Shown here: positions 45,212 through 57,309 of the stretch, piece by piece | Layout of the letters: each line of letters starts with the position of its first letter | Numbering within the stretch: position 1 is the stretch's first letter | Assembly: GCA_029255685.2 (NCBI GenBank) | Contig: CM055313.2 | Coordinates: 26,947,079-27,011,078, forward strand | Direction of reading: 5' to 3' | Source of the DNA: Silene conica | Taxonomy: Eukaryota; Streptophyta; Magnoliopsida; Caryophyllales; Caryophyllaceae | DNA: 64,000 bases | The notes under the pieces: generated by a model | Told to the model about the DNA's origin: nothing | Database searches by the model: none | Seen by the model: the letters and a program-made list of their open reading frames with translations, nothing else | Program-made: the position numbers and the translations under genes

Positions 45212-48200
45212 TCAAACATAAATTCCCTCGTTATGATCTACACGCAAATAAACTTCGTCTCGTATTACTTGCATATCTTGACAATGTGAAGAATTAGGAG
45301 AAGGTTCATCAACTTGATCGTACTCTTCTTCATCAACTACACCATCTACCCCGAGAATGCGCCTTTTACCATAAAGGACAACTGAGCGCCTCTCATCCAA
45401 AGGATCTTTCATGTAGAACACTTGTTTAGCTTGAGATGCAAGTATAAAAACGTCATTTACATGTCCGACAACATTGAAATCAACCAAAATAAATCCCATA
45501 TCATCGATGTTGACACCTTTGTCACAATCAGCCCATTTACATCGAAACAAGGGTATGGAATATTCCACATAGTCTAGCTCCCATATGTCCTCCACTATCC
45601 CATAATATGGTAGTGTCCTATGCACTAGTTTTTTCCCCTTTCCAACGTATTCCATAGATGACGCAACAATTGTAACACCGCTATTCTGCATTGTACTCTT
45701 CTCATCCTGACGACTTGTGTAAAAGCAAAATCCATTGATATCATACCCTTCATAAGATGAGATGTTAGGTTTCGGGCCATATGCTAACCATCGTAGATTC
45801 TCACTCACATTATGTGTTTTGTTTGACAACTCATTCATGACCTTTTCTTTGAACCAATCAGCAAAACTTCTATTATGTTCACTCATTAACCAAGCTTCAT
45901 ATTTATGCGGATTTTCTCTCTTTATTAACTCAATGTGAGCATTTAAATACGGGTGAACTTCTGTCATGTGTTGCAAAACATACAAATGTGCCATCTTAAA
46001 GGATTCATGATCGCCACTAATAAGCTTCTTTCCCAAAGTACCCTTACCTTCAAGTCTTCCCTCATGCCGAGATTTAGGAAGTCCAATAGGTTGGATACTC
46101 GTCAAATAATCTTGGCAGAAACCAAGTGTCTCACAAGCAATTGTTGCTTCAACAATACTACCTTCGGGACGGTACCGATTCTTCATTCGTCTTTTATAGG
46201 TCCCCATCTCCCGTTCCATCGCCCACATGTTTCTCTGAAACACCGGGCCACATAGCTTTATTTCTCTCACCAAGTGAACAATCAAGTGGACCATAATATC
46301 GAAGAAACTGATAGGAAAATACATTTCAAGTTCACAAAGTGTGACCACAACGTCAGCCTGTAGTTCATCCAAATTCTCCGGATCAATGTCTTTTGAATTA
46401 ATTGCGTTAAAGAATTTGCATAGCTTTGTGATCACTTGTCTAACATGCTTAGGTAAAATAGATCGGATAGCCACCGGTAATAGTTGGGTTAACAAAACAT
46501 GGCAATCATGGGATTTCAAGCCCACCAATTTCAAATCTTTCATTGAAACAAGTCGGCTTATGTTGGAGGAATATCCATACGGAACCTTCACGCCCTTTAA
46601 AGACTCACACACCGTCATCTTCTCATTCTTCGACAAAGTTGTGCAAATTGGAGGTAAGTAGGTACCTTTCCCCTTCTCCTCTGGACTTACCTCGAAACGA
46701 CCCCTAGCAACCATATCATGTCTCGCTTTGACACCATCTTTAGTCTTATTAGGAATGTTCAACAAAGTGCCTATGATACTATCAAATACGTTCTTCTCAA
46801 CATGCATGACATCAATACAATGCCTAACAGACAAATGTTTCCAATAAGGTAGGTCCCAAAAAATGGACTTTTTTGTGTGGTAAACCCCTTCCGGTGGTGG
46901 TATATATGGTTTTCCAAACACTTTAGTGATATTCTTAACTTGTTCGTAATACTCTTTTCCACTTAGAAACAAGGGGGCTGATCGACGCTCGGTTTTACCA
47001 TAGAATGCCTTCCTCTTCTTACGATAAGGATGACTAGGTTCTAGAAATCGACGACCTCCCATGTATGCATATTTTCCACTATTCTCCAACCATTCAGACT
47101 CTGTGTCATCGCCACATACCGGACACCCTTTATCATTTTCAACCTATAGCCCGACAAGTTTCCATAAGCAGGGAAATCATTAATCGTGCAATACAGCATA
47201 GCATGCATTTGGAATCTTGAACCGCTAGCTGCATCAAACACTTGTACTCCAACATCCCACAATAATTTCAAGTCATCTATTAATGGTGCTAGGTACACAT
47301 CAATGTCATTACCAGGTTGTTTAGGACCCGATATTAGCAACGTTAATAAAATGTATTTACTTTTTGTGGTAAGCCAAGGAGGGAGATTATAAATCACTAA
47401 CATTATTGGCCAGGTACTATGTTGGGTACTTAACGTCCCAAAGGGATTAATTCCATCAGTGCATAGACCTAGTCTTAAATTCCTGGGTTCTCTACCAAAA
47501 TCTGGAAAATCTTTGTCAATATTCCTCCACTGAGAAGCATCAGCCACATGTCGCAATTTTCCGTCTTTTTTCCTCCCATTCTGATGCCACAACATATATT
47601 CTGCATCCTTTGGATTTGCAAATATACGCTCGAATTTCGGTATAATTGGCAAGTACCATAAGGTCTTTGCCGGACCACCTTTTTTACGATTGTGCCTATT
47701 TTCATTTCCATTGAGCTTATTCCTTGGCGATTTACATCGTGGACACTCTTCTAAGTCACTATAGTTTTTCCGGTACAATATGCAATCCTTTGGGCAAGCA
47801 TGTATTTTTTGGTAATTCGTGGCTAGTGGGCACAAAATTTTCTTACATCGATAAGTGTTGGTAGGAAGCTCATTACCTTCCGGCAATATATCTGACAAGA
47901 GTTTTACTAAAGCAGTAAAACTCTTATCACTCCACCCATTTCCAGCTTTAAGGGTGTACAATTTTAAGACAGTCGACAAACGAGAATATTTAGAGCACCC
48001 AGGATATAAAGGCTTCTTAGAATCACTAACTAGCTCCTGAAAAATTTCAGGACACTCTATAAAATCGTTTTCTAGATCATCCATCATTCTATCAATATTC
48101 TCATCTTCTACATTTTTATCCATATCATCACCATCCTCATTAACCTCTTTGTTACTATAAGCCACATCATCGATCTCCAGCTCATCCACATTATCAACAT

Positions 48201-48483
48201 TGATCCCAAGATATTTGGCCCTCGTACTACCATGACTGTCATTACATTTCTCTCCATGCCATATCCACACACTATAATCTGGTTTAAAACCCTTCATTAT
48301 CAAGTGGTTTCGCATTTCTCTTGCAGAACTTATTTTGATCCGATTCTTGCAGACGCTACACGGGCATAAAAGTTGTTCGCCGTCTCCACATAGTCTTTGA
48401 TGTTCAATAGCATGACTAATAAATTCATCAAGCCTTGACATAAACTCAAAATCCCGCTTTCCATACATCCAACTTCGATCCAT
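45212..48483 (-). pseudogene. tnp2: CACTA tnp2 transposase (one frameshift)
   Basis: Reading from ATG 48483: a transposase-associated N-terminus (SWMYGKRD, CPCSVCKNR, MKGFKPDYSVWIWHGE), the tnp2 core (LRLGLCTDGINPFG, PAYGNLSGY, HCIDVMHVEKNVFDS), a DUF4218-like region (KSHDCHVLLTQLLPVAIR, ERNM/RNMWAMEREMGTYKR) and a DUF4216-like region (NSGVTIVASS, FRCKWADCD). Together about 1090 residues, normal for plant CACTA transposases, which cut the element's ends. The frame changes once near 47146 by an apparent single-base loss, within the C-rich zinc-like segment before GGRRFL. There are no other stops, so loss of function looks recent. No intron is needed. Confidence 0.9.
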
Positions 48484-48489
48484 ACTCTA

Positions 48490-49850
48490 ATTATCAAATT
48501 AAACATGAAGTTATTAGCAACTTGTTCCTGATATAATTATTTATTAATTTGGTTGGGTCAATGTTTATGTTTGAGTCCTTTTTAGGTGGCTAGAGACAAT
48601 TAAAATATTGGCCAAGCTTGTCGAAATTGAGTAGCAGTTTCCTTACTCAACAAACTGTATATGAGAAGATATTATATAGGGTAGGAACTGGAAAGAATAG
48701 GGTATGCAATAGTTAAGTGCATTCTAAAACAAGAGGTGGCCTGGGAAGAGCAACTGACTCAACAAGACCCCATTCCATCTACTTACTTGGATAGTTATGA
48801 ATCAGGGACTGAATGTCAAAGCCTACCACTGTACTAGTAGTTACTGTTGTACTGTTGTCACTATTTACTGCTGTCGTTGCCACTGTTAGACTATAGAGGC
48901 TGTACTCTGTTGCTACCCTCTAACAGACACTACAGGTCTGATTTCCTCCTATTACTGACTGCACATCTACTGCTCTGCCTATACCAGACCCTCTTATCCC
49001 CTTTTACTTTGAACTGTCACTACACTTACTACTACTGCGATACTCCTGTCACTGCCTATACCAGACCCTCCCATCCCCTTCGTTAATATGATACCTCTAG
49101 ACCAAGTTCTACGAAAAATATCGAGACAAAAGACATCCAAGCGTATAATATATTACCAGTAACTTTATTAAACATGAACTTTTGCGAATTGGGGCAGTAA
49201 CTTTCTATTATTCACATAATAAGCAGTATTCACATAATCCATAAAAGAGCTAGATTAAGGATAGCTAAATGGGGCAGCAATTGGTATTCACATAATAAGC
49301 AGTATAGATATGAGATGAATATCAAATTAAACAACATATTACTGAAATTGATTATAGAAAAAGCAATAGTAGTATGACACACGCACCTTTGATTGACGAA
49401 TTGCGAACGAATTGATGATTGCGAATTGTTGTTTGCGAAATATGAACGAACAGCTATCTGAAATATGATTGCGAAATATGATTGCGAACGAAATATGATT
49501 GCGAAATATGAACCAATTGAACGAATTGAACTAACTGTGAACGAATTATGACTGCGAATTGTGAACAAACTGTGAACTCTGATTGCGAAGTCAGAACGAA
49601 TTACAAACAAATTGTGAATGAATTGCTGATTTGTGAACGAATTGCTCATTTGGGAACGAATTGATGATTTGGGAATGAATTGATGATTTGGGAACGAATT
49701 GATGATTTGGGAATGAGTTGAATTGAATTGAATTTGTTTTTGAAGAAGATGCGTGTTGTTGCAGTTTCAGGAATTTGTTTTGAAGAAGGCGCGCGTAGTA
49801 GCAGCAGTTGACTCCAACACAAACACGTCTCTAGCTTGATATACGTCTAT
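48490..49850. other. CACTA 5' region upstream of tnp2
   Basis: No gene. A simple-sequence part at 49390-49720 repeats words such as GCGAATTGTGAACGAATTG and GATTTGGGAACGAATTGAT, giving a long but meaningless minus-strand frame. The part 48840-49090 is rich in ACTGTTGTCACT-like words. The tnp2 promoter is expected here. Confidence 0.5.
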
Positions 49851-50140
49851 TATAATTAAAACCGTCACAAATTTCATACGGTGACCGTTTTTGCTAAAAA
49901 ACCGTTGTTTTTTTTCACTACTTTTAATGTCGTTATTAATGTCGGTTATACTTAAAACCGTCACAAATGATTTATAGTGGCGGTTCTAACTTACAACCGA
50001 CACAAATAATTTATTTTATCGTGACGGTTCTTTATTAAAACCGTCACAATAGACTCCCTATAGCCTAAAAAAATCCTTCCCGCCAGTTTTTTTAGCCTTT
50101 TTATGTCGTTTCTATTAGAACCGTCACGATAGCTGCGACA
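49850..50140. repeat. CACTA right subterminal repeats
   Basis: Repeated inverted words AAAACCGTCACAA and GTGACGGTTTT/GTGGCGGTTCT occur at least seven times, the same core (ACCGTCAC) as in the left array but in less regular units. This matches the shared subterminal repeats required at both ends of CACTA elements. Confidence 0.8.
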
Positions 50141-50164
50141 CGATAGGGGTTTTTTGTACTAGTG

Positions 50165-51301
50165 CCGTTACGTGTTTTGCTTGTGGCGTGTTAAGATATG
50201 TGTTAAGCTCACCTCTGGACCTGACACGTGATCGGTTGTCGTACACGGGATATGTGTTAAGCTCACCTATGGACCCGTTGTGCGATAGCTGTGTATTGGG
50301 ATATGTGTTAAGTTCACCTCCGGACCCAATACTTGTTTGTAGCATTGGGATATGTGTTAAGCTCACCTCTGGACCCTTTGTTTTTGGATGATTAGGGATA
50401 TGTGTTAAGTTCACCTCTGGACCCTTTTCTTGAATTGTAAGTATAAGGATATGTGTTAAGTTCACCTCTGGACCCTTTACTTGATTTGCATGTTGGGATA
50501 TGTGTTAAGTTCCCCTCTGGACCCGACATTGTTTGGTAGTGGGATATGTGTTAAGTTCACCTCTGGACCCATTGCTAGTGTTTATGTTATATCTGCTTGC
50601 CTAGAGTTTGGTACAGTGTGAGATATGCATGATGAAGTTGATGATTATATAGCCTGAGTTATAGTTTGTTCATCCAAGGCATTGGATGACTCTATGATCG
50701 GTTTCATAAATAGTTGGATTGAAAGACCCCCTGACTGGGCAACCAGTAGGGAAACCGGCTCTCCTTCCTAACGGTTTATGAAGTTGGTGAGAGCCGTGCA
50801 TTAGAGTTTGCATGATAGTATGAGATCAGTTGATGAGTTGTTTATGCTTCACATGTTGATATATGTTGGAGTATTCTGTATTGCTTTATGTGTTACGTGT
50901 CGTTACAAAAGGTGGCTAGGAGAACTCTAGTCACTCCCCACTGATTGTGGCATACATGTTTTCATGTATGTAGGTACATGCAGGTTGGCGGGGTTCACGA
51001 GAGAGCTAGCGAGTGATGATCCTGTTGTCATCATATGACTTACACATTTATCGAGTAGCTAGACTCTTAGTTTTGATACAGTTTTTGGTTGGTGCCTGTA
51101 GGGATGTTCCATCCTAGGCTGTTGTACATATTTGGTTTTGATACTTAGAACTGTTACTTATCTATTTTGTTTTATTTCAGTTTCAGTTTTCGTTTCAGTT
51201 TAATTCTTCTCGCATGTTGTTTATGTTTAAAAAGTTTTAAATTCCGCTGCATTTTTAGTACTTTGTATGTTTTATTTTCCGCTTTCGCGAGGGGTTTTAC
51301 A
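50165..51301 (+). repeat. Gypsy 5' LTR, right part
   Basis: Resumes the LTR after the CACTA with CCGTTACGTG, and holds eight more stem-loop repeats (50186-50575). The conserved end GCTTTCGCGAGGGGTTTTACA stops at 51301. It matches 57400-58537. Confidence 0.92.
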
Positions 51302-51302
51302 G

Positions 51303-51315
51303 TTGGTATCAGAGC
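51303..51315 (+). other. Gypsy primer binding site (tRNA-iMet)
   Basis: TTGGTATCAGAGC begins one base after the LTR end and is the usual initiator Met tRNA complement. Confidence 0.88.
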
Positions 51316-51467
51316 ATTATTGCTCCCGACGCACTCATGTGACCCCCAACCCTAACTTGACCAAATAAACAAATAATGAATGAGAGATGGGTAGATCTAA
51401 GGATTTATATTGTAGTCTATTTGTGAATGTTAATTGCTAAGTTAACCCTTGTTTTCTCTTTTGAAGG

Positions 51468-52484
51468 ATGGTGAGAACCACGGCTGCTGAGAACACTATA
51501 ATGCAAGCACTTCATCAGTTGCTTGAGAACCAAAGACAGCAAGCAGGGAATGTTCCACCTCCTCCACCGCCAGGCAATGAGGCTAACCGTCCTGGTAGCT
51601 TCTCTTGGATAGCATCCCAAATGTCCAGGAGCCACGTGAAGACTTATGGAGGCGAGGTTGATCCGGTAGCTCTTACCGAGTAGTTCAGGGAGATGGAAAA
51701 GAGCTTTACCATGTATTCGGTGGGTAGAGAGGATAGAGTGCGGCTAGCCACTCACTTTCTGACCCTTGAGGCCGATAGATGGTGGGCATTGACCGGACCG
51801 ACTTTCACTCTTGACCCTTTGTTCGATTGGGAGGCTTTTAAGGATAAGTTCTAGACGAGGTTTTATCCTAAGGAGCTCAGATCACAGCGACTCAAAGAAT
51901 TCATGGATTTGAAGCAAGGCAAGATGTCAGTTCAGGAGTTTACCGACCGATTCAACCAACTTGCTCATTTTGCATCGAGGTTTGACAGAGATGAGGCTGA
52001 GAGAGTCTAATTTTACCGTGGGAAGCTAGGACCACGCATCGAGAGTATGGTTCGTCGTGACTCGACTTCTTTTGTGGAGGTATATGATGATGCTATTTGG
52101 GCCGAGAGTTCTATTCGTGCCATAGATGCTGAGACCCGAGCTGCTACTTCTAGTGTGACTCCTCACCAGAGATTAGTGTACCAGGGGAAGAGACCGTTTG
52201 TTCCTTCTACTTCTTCGCCTTCTTCTCAGAAGAAGCGGTTTGAGAGGTTCTCTGCTCCGGTTGCTAAGACCATTGTTCACACCGACACATCTCCTAGTGT
52301 TTGCCACCGTTGTGGTAAACCATCTCATCAGGGTTTTGACTGTTTCAAGAATGCCTATAAGTGTTTCACTTGTAATGGATTTGGGCATTGATCTTATGAG
52401 TGTCCGGAGAGGAACACTGCACTTGGCAAGGCTGCCACTGCTGCTGCAGCGACTAGAGGAGGAAAGCCGAAGGGGAAGATCTTT
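51468..52484 (+). pseudogene. Gypsy gag with zinc knuckle
   Basis: From ATG 51468: a proline stretch, then the retrotransposon gag core (GGEVDPV, WWALTGPTF, DWEAFKDKF, RFYPKELR, VQEFTDRFNQLA), a basic linker, and zinc knuckle CHRCGKPSHQGFDC. A second knuckle, CFTCNGFGH..YEC, is cut by a stop. Four in-frame stops (51681, 51852, 52008, 52389) break it, with no frameshift. Every stop lies where a single C-to-T or G-to-A transition could have made it. Confidence 0.88.
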
Positions 52485-55400
52485 GTGATGACTAGGGCTG
52501 AGGCTGAGGCTCATCCAGACATTGTTGCCGGTATCTTTTCTGTTCTTGGCGCTGAGTGCCTTATTTTATTCGATACTGCAGCTTCTCTTTCATTTATATC
52601 GACTCAGTTCGCAGACCGTTTAGCTCTTGAGTCTTCATTGGTTGAGGAGACTTCCATTTCCTTACCTTCTGGAGACGTGTTTTCCTGCTCTTCGTCCCAT
52701 AGGGATGTTCCTATCATTATTGGTCAAGCCACATTTCCAGCGGACTTACTGAGATTTCCTCTCGAGGAGTTTGACATTATCCTCGGTATGGATTGGTTAT
52801 CGCGGTACCATGCTCGCTTCGAGTGTCGCGACCAGAAAATCTGCTTGAGGAGTTCTTCAGGAGTTCGTGTTTCCTATAGGGGAACTCGCCCTAAAAAGGG
52901 TGTTCGTGTTATCTCTTCGATGAAAGCTTCTCATTTTCTTAGGAAGGGTTGCCAAGCCTTCCTGTGTGTTGTTTCAGCTGCAAAGCCATCGCTACCGAAG
53001 CTTGAGGATGTAGCCATTGTTCGTGAGTATCCAGATGTTTTCCCAGATGACTTGCCAGGGATACCGCCAGAGAGAGATGTGGAGTTTACCATTGAGCTTG
53101 TTCCAGGTACCGGAACGATATCCAAAGCTCCTTACCGAATGGCTCCGCCAGAGTTGAAGGAATTGAAGCAACAGTTGGAAGAGATGATCGAGAAAGGTTT
53201 CATTAGACCGAGTGCTTCTCCGTGGGGTGCTCCAGGTTTTTTTGTCAAGAAGAAAGATGGTTCCATGAGACTTTGCATTGACTATAGAGAGTTGAACCGA
53301 GTGACCGTGAAGAATATATATCCTTTGCCTAGGATAGATGACTTGTTCGATCAGTTGAGAGGTGCTTCTAGGTTTTCTAAGATTGATCTTCGATCGGGTT
53401 ATCATCAGATTCCAGTGAGAGAGGCTGATATTGCGAAGACTGCTTTTCGTACCAGATATGGGCATTTTGAGTTCGTGGTTATGCCTTTTGGGTTGACTAA
53501 TGCACCTGCTATTTTCATGGATCAGATGAACCGCACCTTTAGTGAGTATCTTGACACTTGTGTTGTGGTGTTTATTGATGATATCCTCATTTACTCTAAG
53601 ACCGATGAGAAGCATGCCGAGCATCTTAGATTGATTCTTGGGATTTTACGTCGATAGAAGTGGTTCGCAAAGTTCTCAAAGTGTGAGTTTTGGCTTTCTA
53701 AGGTTGTATTTCTTGGACATGTGATATCTAGTGAGGGAGTTATGGTTGATCCCGCGAAGATTGAGGCCGTTGTTGATTGGGAGAGTCCCAAAGATGTGGG
53801 AGAGATCCGTAGTTTCCTTGGTTTAGCGGGTTACTACCGTCGATTTGTTGAGGATTTCTCTAGATTAGCTCGTCCGATGACTCAGTTGCTGAAGAAGGAA
53901 GCTAAGTTTGTGTGGACCGACAAATGTGAGAGTTCTTTCCAGGAATTGAAGACTAGGTTGACTTCCGCTCCCGTACTTGCTTTGCCAGAGATTTGGGTTG
54001 ACTTCGATGTTTATTGTGATGCTTCGATGTTAGGGCTTGGATGTGTGTTGATGCAGAGTGGTAAGGTGATAGCTTACTCATCTAGACAGTTGCGAGTTCA
54101 CGAGGTGAACTATCCTACACATGATCTTGAGTTAGCTGCTGTTGTTCATGCTTTGAAGATGTGGCGCCATTACTTGATTGGATCTCATTGTCGCATTTTC
54201 ACGGATCATAAGAGTCTTAAGTACATTTTCACATAGAAGGACCTTAATATGCGACAGAGACGTTGGCTAGAGTTGGTTAAGGATTATGACATTGAGTTAT
54301 TGTATCATGAGGGAAAAGCCAATGTGGTTGCTGATGCGCTTAGCCGCAAGACTTCTCATTCGATGAGTGTTATGCGAGTGTTGCCCGATGAGTTGTGTTC
54401 CGAGTTCCGGAAGCTGAGATTAGAGATGGTTGGTAGTGGTTTTGATTGGTTAGCTACTATGACTGCCGAGCCGTCCTTATATTGGGAGATTCGCCAGAGT
54501 TTACCTTCAGATGCTGATTTCAAGAAGTTCGAGGCTAAGATTTCGAGTGGTGTTGCACCTGACTTAGTGATTGATGCTGATGGTTTCCTTAGGTTCCGTG
54601 GTAGGATGTATGTTCCCGATGTGCCAGATTTGAGGAAGAGGGTTCTTGATGACGCTCACTTGTCACCGTATTCAGTTCATCCGGGCGGAGAGAAGATGCA
54701 CAAGGATTTGAGAGTTATGTTTTGGTGGCCTGGAATGAAGAAAGAGATCTTGGATTACGTGACTAGGTGCTTGACTTGTCAACAAGTCAAGATAGAGCAT
54801 AGAAGGCCAGGCGGTTTGCTTCAGCCGCTTCCCGTTCCTCAGTGGAAGTGGGAGTGTATATCGATGGACTTCGTGACAACATTGCCTAAGACTGTGGGAG
54901 GCAAGGATGCGATTTGGGTTATAGTGGATAGGCTAACTAAGTGTACCAGATTTGTGCCTATCAGAGAGACATGGGATATGAACCGTTTAGCCAGGGCTTA
55001 TATTGCAGAGATAGTCCGTTACCATGGTGTCCCGAGAGAGATAGTTTCCGATCGTGATCCGAGATTTTGTTCCAGATTTTGGAAGGCTTTACAGGAGGCT
55101 ATGGGTAGCCGTTTGTTGATGAGCACCGCATTTCATGCCGCGACTGATGGTCAGTCCGAGAGGACTATTCAGACATTAGAGGACTTGCTCCGTGCCTGTG
55201 CACTTGATTTCCAGAGTTCTTGGGAGCAGTGTCTACCGTTGGTTGAGTTTTCTTACAACAACAGTTACCATTCATCTATTGGTATGGCTCCGTACGAGGC
55301 TCTTTATGGTAGGAAGTGCCGTAGTCCGATCTGTTGGGATCAGGCGAGTGACGTGCACGACCTAGGACCGGACCAGTTAGCTGTTACGATTGATCAGGTT

Positions 55401-55904
55401 CAGCTTATCAGAGGTAGGATGAAGGCCGCACAGGATTGGCAGAAATCCTATGCTGATGTTCGCCGTAGACCTCTCGAGTTTGAGGTGGGTGACAGAGTCT
55501 TCTTGAGAGTTTCACCGATGAAGGGCGTTAAGAGCTTCAGAGTTAAGGGCAAGTTGAGTCCTAAGTACATTGGGCCTTTTGAGATCGTGAAGAGGATTGG
55601 TGCTGCTGCTTATCGTTTGGACTTGCCTCCTAGTTTGGGCAAGGTTCATAGTGTCTTTCATGTTTCTCAGCTCCGTAAGTATGTTAGTGACCCGAGTCAT
55701 GTTCTGCCTAGAGAGATCGAGAACTTGGAGCCGAGTCTTGCTTTCGAGGAGTGTCCCGTGAAGATCCTAGACCGTCGGGATAAGAAGCTTAGGAGCAAGG
55801 TGGTGCCTTTAGTGAAGATCCTTTGGCGTTGCGGTGATGTTGAGGAGCAGACGTGGGAGACCGAGGCATCGATGCGTGATGCGCATCCTTCTCTTTTCGA
55901 ATGA
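52485..55904 (+). pseudogene. Gypsy pol: protease, RT, RNase H, integrase, chromodomain-like tail
   Basis: Same frame as gag. The protease site reads [12 protein letters not shown] (DTAA where DTGA is usual, possibly disabling). RT has [27 protein letters not shown] and [11 protein letters not shown] (IDD catalytic). RNase H begins [10 protein letters not shown]. The integrase zinc region (HPG..H, CLTCQQVK) is followed by MDFVTTLP, VSDRDPRF and DGQSERTIQTLED, the D,D,E triad. The tail GKVHSVFHVSQLRKYV and VPLVKILWR..EEQTWE is chromodomain-like. Two stops (53655, 54234) interrupt RT and RNase H, each explainable by a CAG-to-TAG change. Otherwise the 1140 codons are open. Confidence 0.92.
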
Positions 55905-55971
55905 GGTAGAGTTAGTTAGAATTTATCTTCGTTCGAGTTTCGAGGACGAAACTTTTTGAAGTTGAGGTGAT
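55905..55971 (+). other. Gypsy 3' UTR and weak polypurine tract
   Basis: After the pol stop comes CGAGTTTCGAGGACGAAAC, which Tekay-type elements usually have just before the polypurine tract. The tract itself (TTGAAGTTGAGGTGAT) is pyrimidine-interrupted and thus degraded. Confidence 0.6.
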
Positions 55972-56633
55972 TGTAACATCCCGTATTTTCGTAAAATCTA
56001 TTTTAAGCCTTTTAAATTATTTTAAGTAATAAAATAATATTTTAATAATTTATTGTGAAAGATTTCATTTAATTTGCAAGCCATCTATCATTTTCGTTTT
56101 GCAATTCCTCTACTTCGAAATTTGGGGATGTTTTGCCTAATTCTGTTTTTGCTCCGTTGACATCGTTTTTCGTGCTTGTAGGCGTGGGTTTGGACGACCC
56201 GGAAGTTGATAGCTTCGTGGTAGAGGAGGATCTTTAAGCCGGATTGCATTTAAGGTGACGATAATGAGAAACTCGGCCTTATTGTGAATATTAGCAAGTT
56301 TTGATGTGTTTTTCTTTATGTTTCTGATTTTTGTTTAAGAATGATGGTTAATGGACTTAGAAACATGCTTAGGATTGTTCTTATGTGAAGAATTCAAGCC
56401 TTGTGATGTTGTTACATGTTCATAAGCTTATTTTCAGTTTTTCACAAAGTTAAGACGGATACATTGTATAATCGTTTGAGGATTGTTTTGTGGTTTGTTT
56501 GCTGTTAGATAAGTAGTATTGGATGATTGGTAATGTTGGGTAAACATCAATTGTAACGATTCATAAGAATTGGTGTCGATTTATCGTATTTTGAATAGGC
56601 TGGAATTTATGTTTTTCGCGTGCAGGCTCTCTG

Positions 56634-57015
56634 AGCCGGTCGACCGGCTGGGAGCGTCTTTGAAGAATTTTGCGAGTTTTGAAGGAATTGGCCTTGGACC
56701 GCCAGCCGGCCGACCGGTTGCCTGCCGACCGGTTGGTGGTCTCTTTGTGTTGTTTTGCGTGGTTGCGAAACCATAGGAATAGCGTGCCCAGCCGGCAGAC
56801 CGGCCGCCTGCCAGCCGGCTGGGAGTACATTTTAGTATATCGCGAAATTGTGAAGGCTAGGGAAATTGGGTTCCCAGCCGGCCGACCGGCTGCCTGCCGA
56901 CCGGCTGGGAGTCCCTTTGCATTGTGTTTGTTTTAAAAAGTTGAAGGCTGAAAGGACCACCAGCCGGCCGACCGGCTGCCTGCCGACTGGCTGCCTGCCG
57001 ACTGGCTGGGGGCCC
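56634..57015. repeat. GC-rich palindrome cluster, 3' LTR
   Basis: The equivalent of 35265-35690. Four to five inverted-repeat groups built on CCAGCCGG/CCGGCTGG. One group (56698-56742) forms a stem of about 13 bp (GACCGCCAGCCGG with CCGGTTGGTGGTC) using two G:T pairs. Confidence 0.85.
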
Positions 57016-57309
57016 CTGTAGGATGTTTGATTCGTAATTCGTTGATAACTTTAAATCGGTTGATCGGTTTTGATTGAAACTCGTTCCTTGTATCTTTGAT
57101 ATGTATTTGAGGTCCCCGGAGGATGGGCGACACTATATTGGGTTCGGGAATGGAGTGAGGATAGAGACCCCCCGGTCGGGTAACCGAAAGGGAAACCGGC
57201 TCTCCCTCATCTTAGTTCCCGGGGTCAATTAAGTGTTGTTTAGTGATTTAAGAAGTTAGAACTATAGGTTAGTTTTTATCTTTGGATGTTAATGGTTAAG
57301 TTGGATGTC

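Larger units (their letters stand above)
36066..50164 (-). mobile_element. CACTA (En/Spm) DNA transposon, 14.1 kb
   Basis: The left end reads CACTAGTAGAATTATGCC and the right end, on the minus strand, CACTAGTACAAAAAACCC. Over about 28 bp the inverted ends agree at roughly three quarters of positions. The 3-bp target duplication is CCA/CCG, the left copy consistent with CpG decay. Both sides carry long subterminal repeat arrays. Two genes run right to left: tnp2 transposase (45212-48483) and a second gene ending in a Ulp1 peptidase (37135-43573). Removing the element and one duplication restores the gypsy LTR repeat as seen intact at about 57390-57410. Confidence 0.93.

Noticed and set aside
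45953-47392. Several plus-strand frames of 60-106 codons
   Set aside because: Antisense shadows of the tnp2 transposase.
49230-49649. 139-codon minus-strand frame rich in S, F, I and R
   Set aside because: Derived from the simple GCGAATTGTGAACGAATTG repeats in the CACTA 5' region.
50124-50465. Minus-strand frame with repeated NLTHIP motif (also 57348-57650)
   Set aside because: It is the translation of the tandem LTR repeat; both strands are open for the same reason.
52992-53624. 210-codon minus-strand frame inside gypsy pol
   Set aside because: Antisense shadow of RT; the plus strand carries all catalytic motifs.
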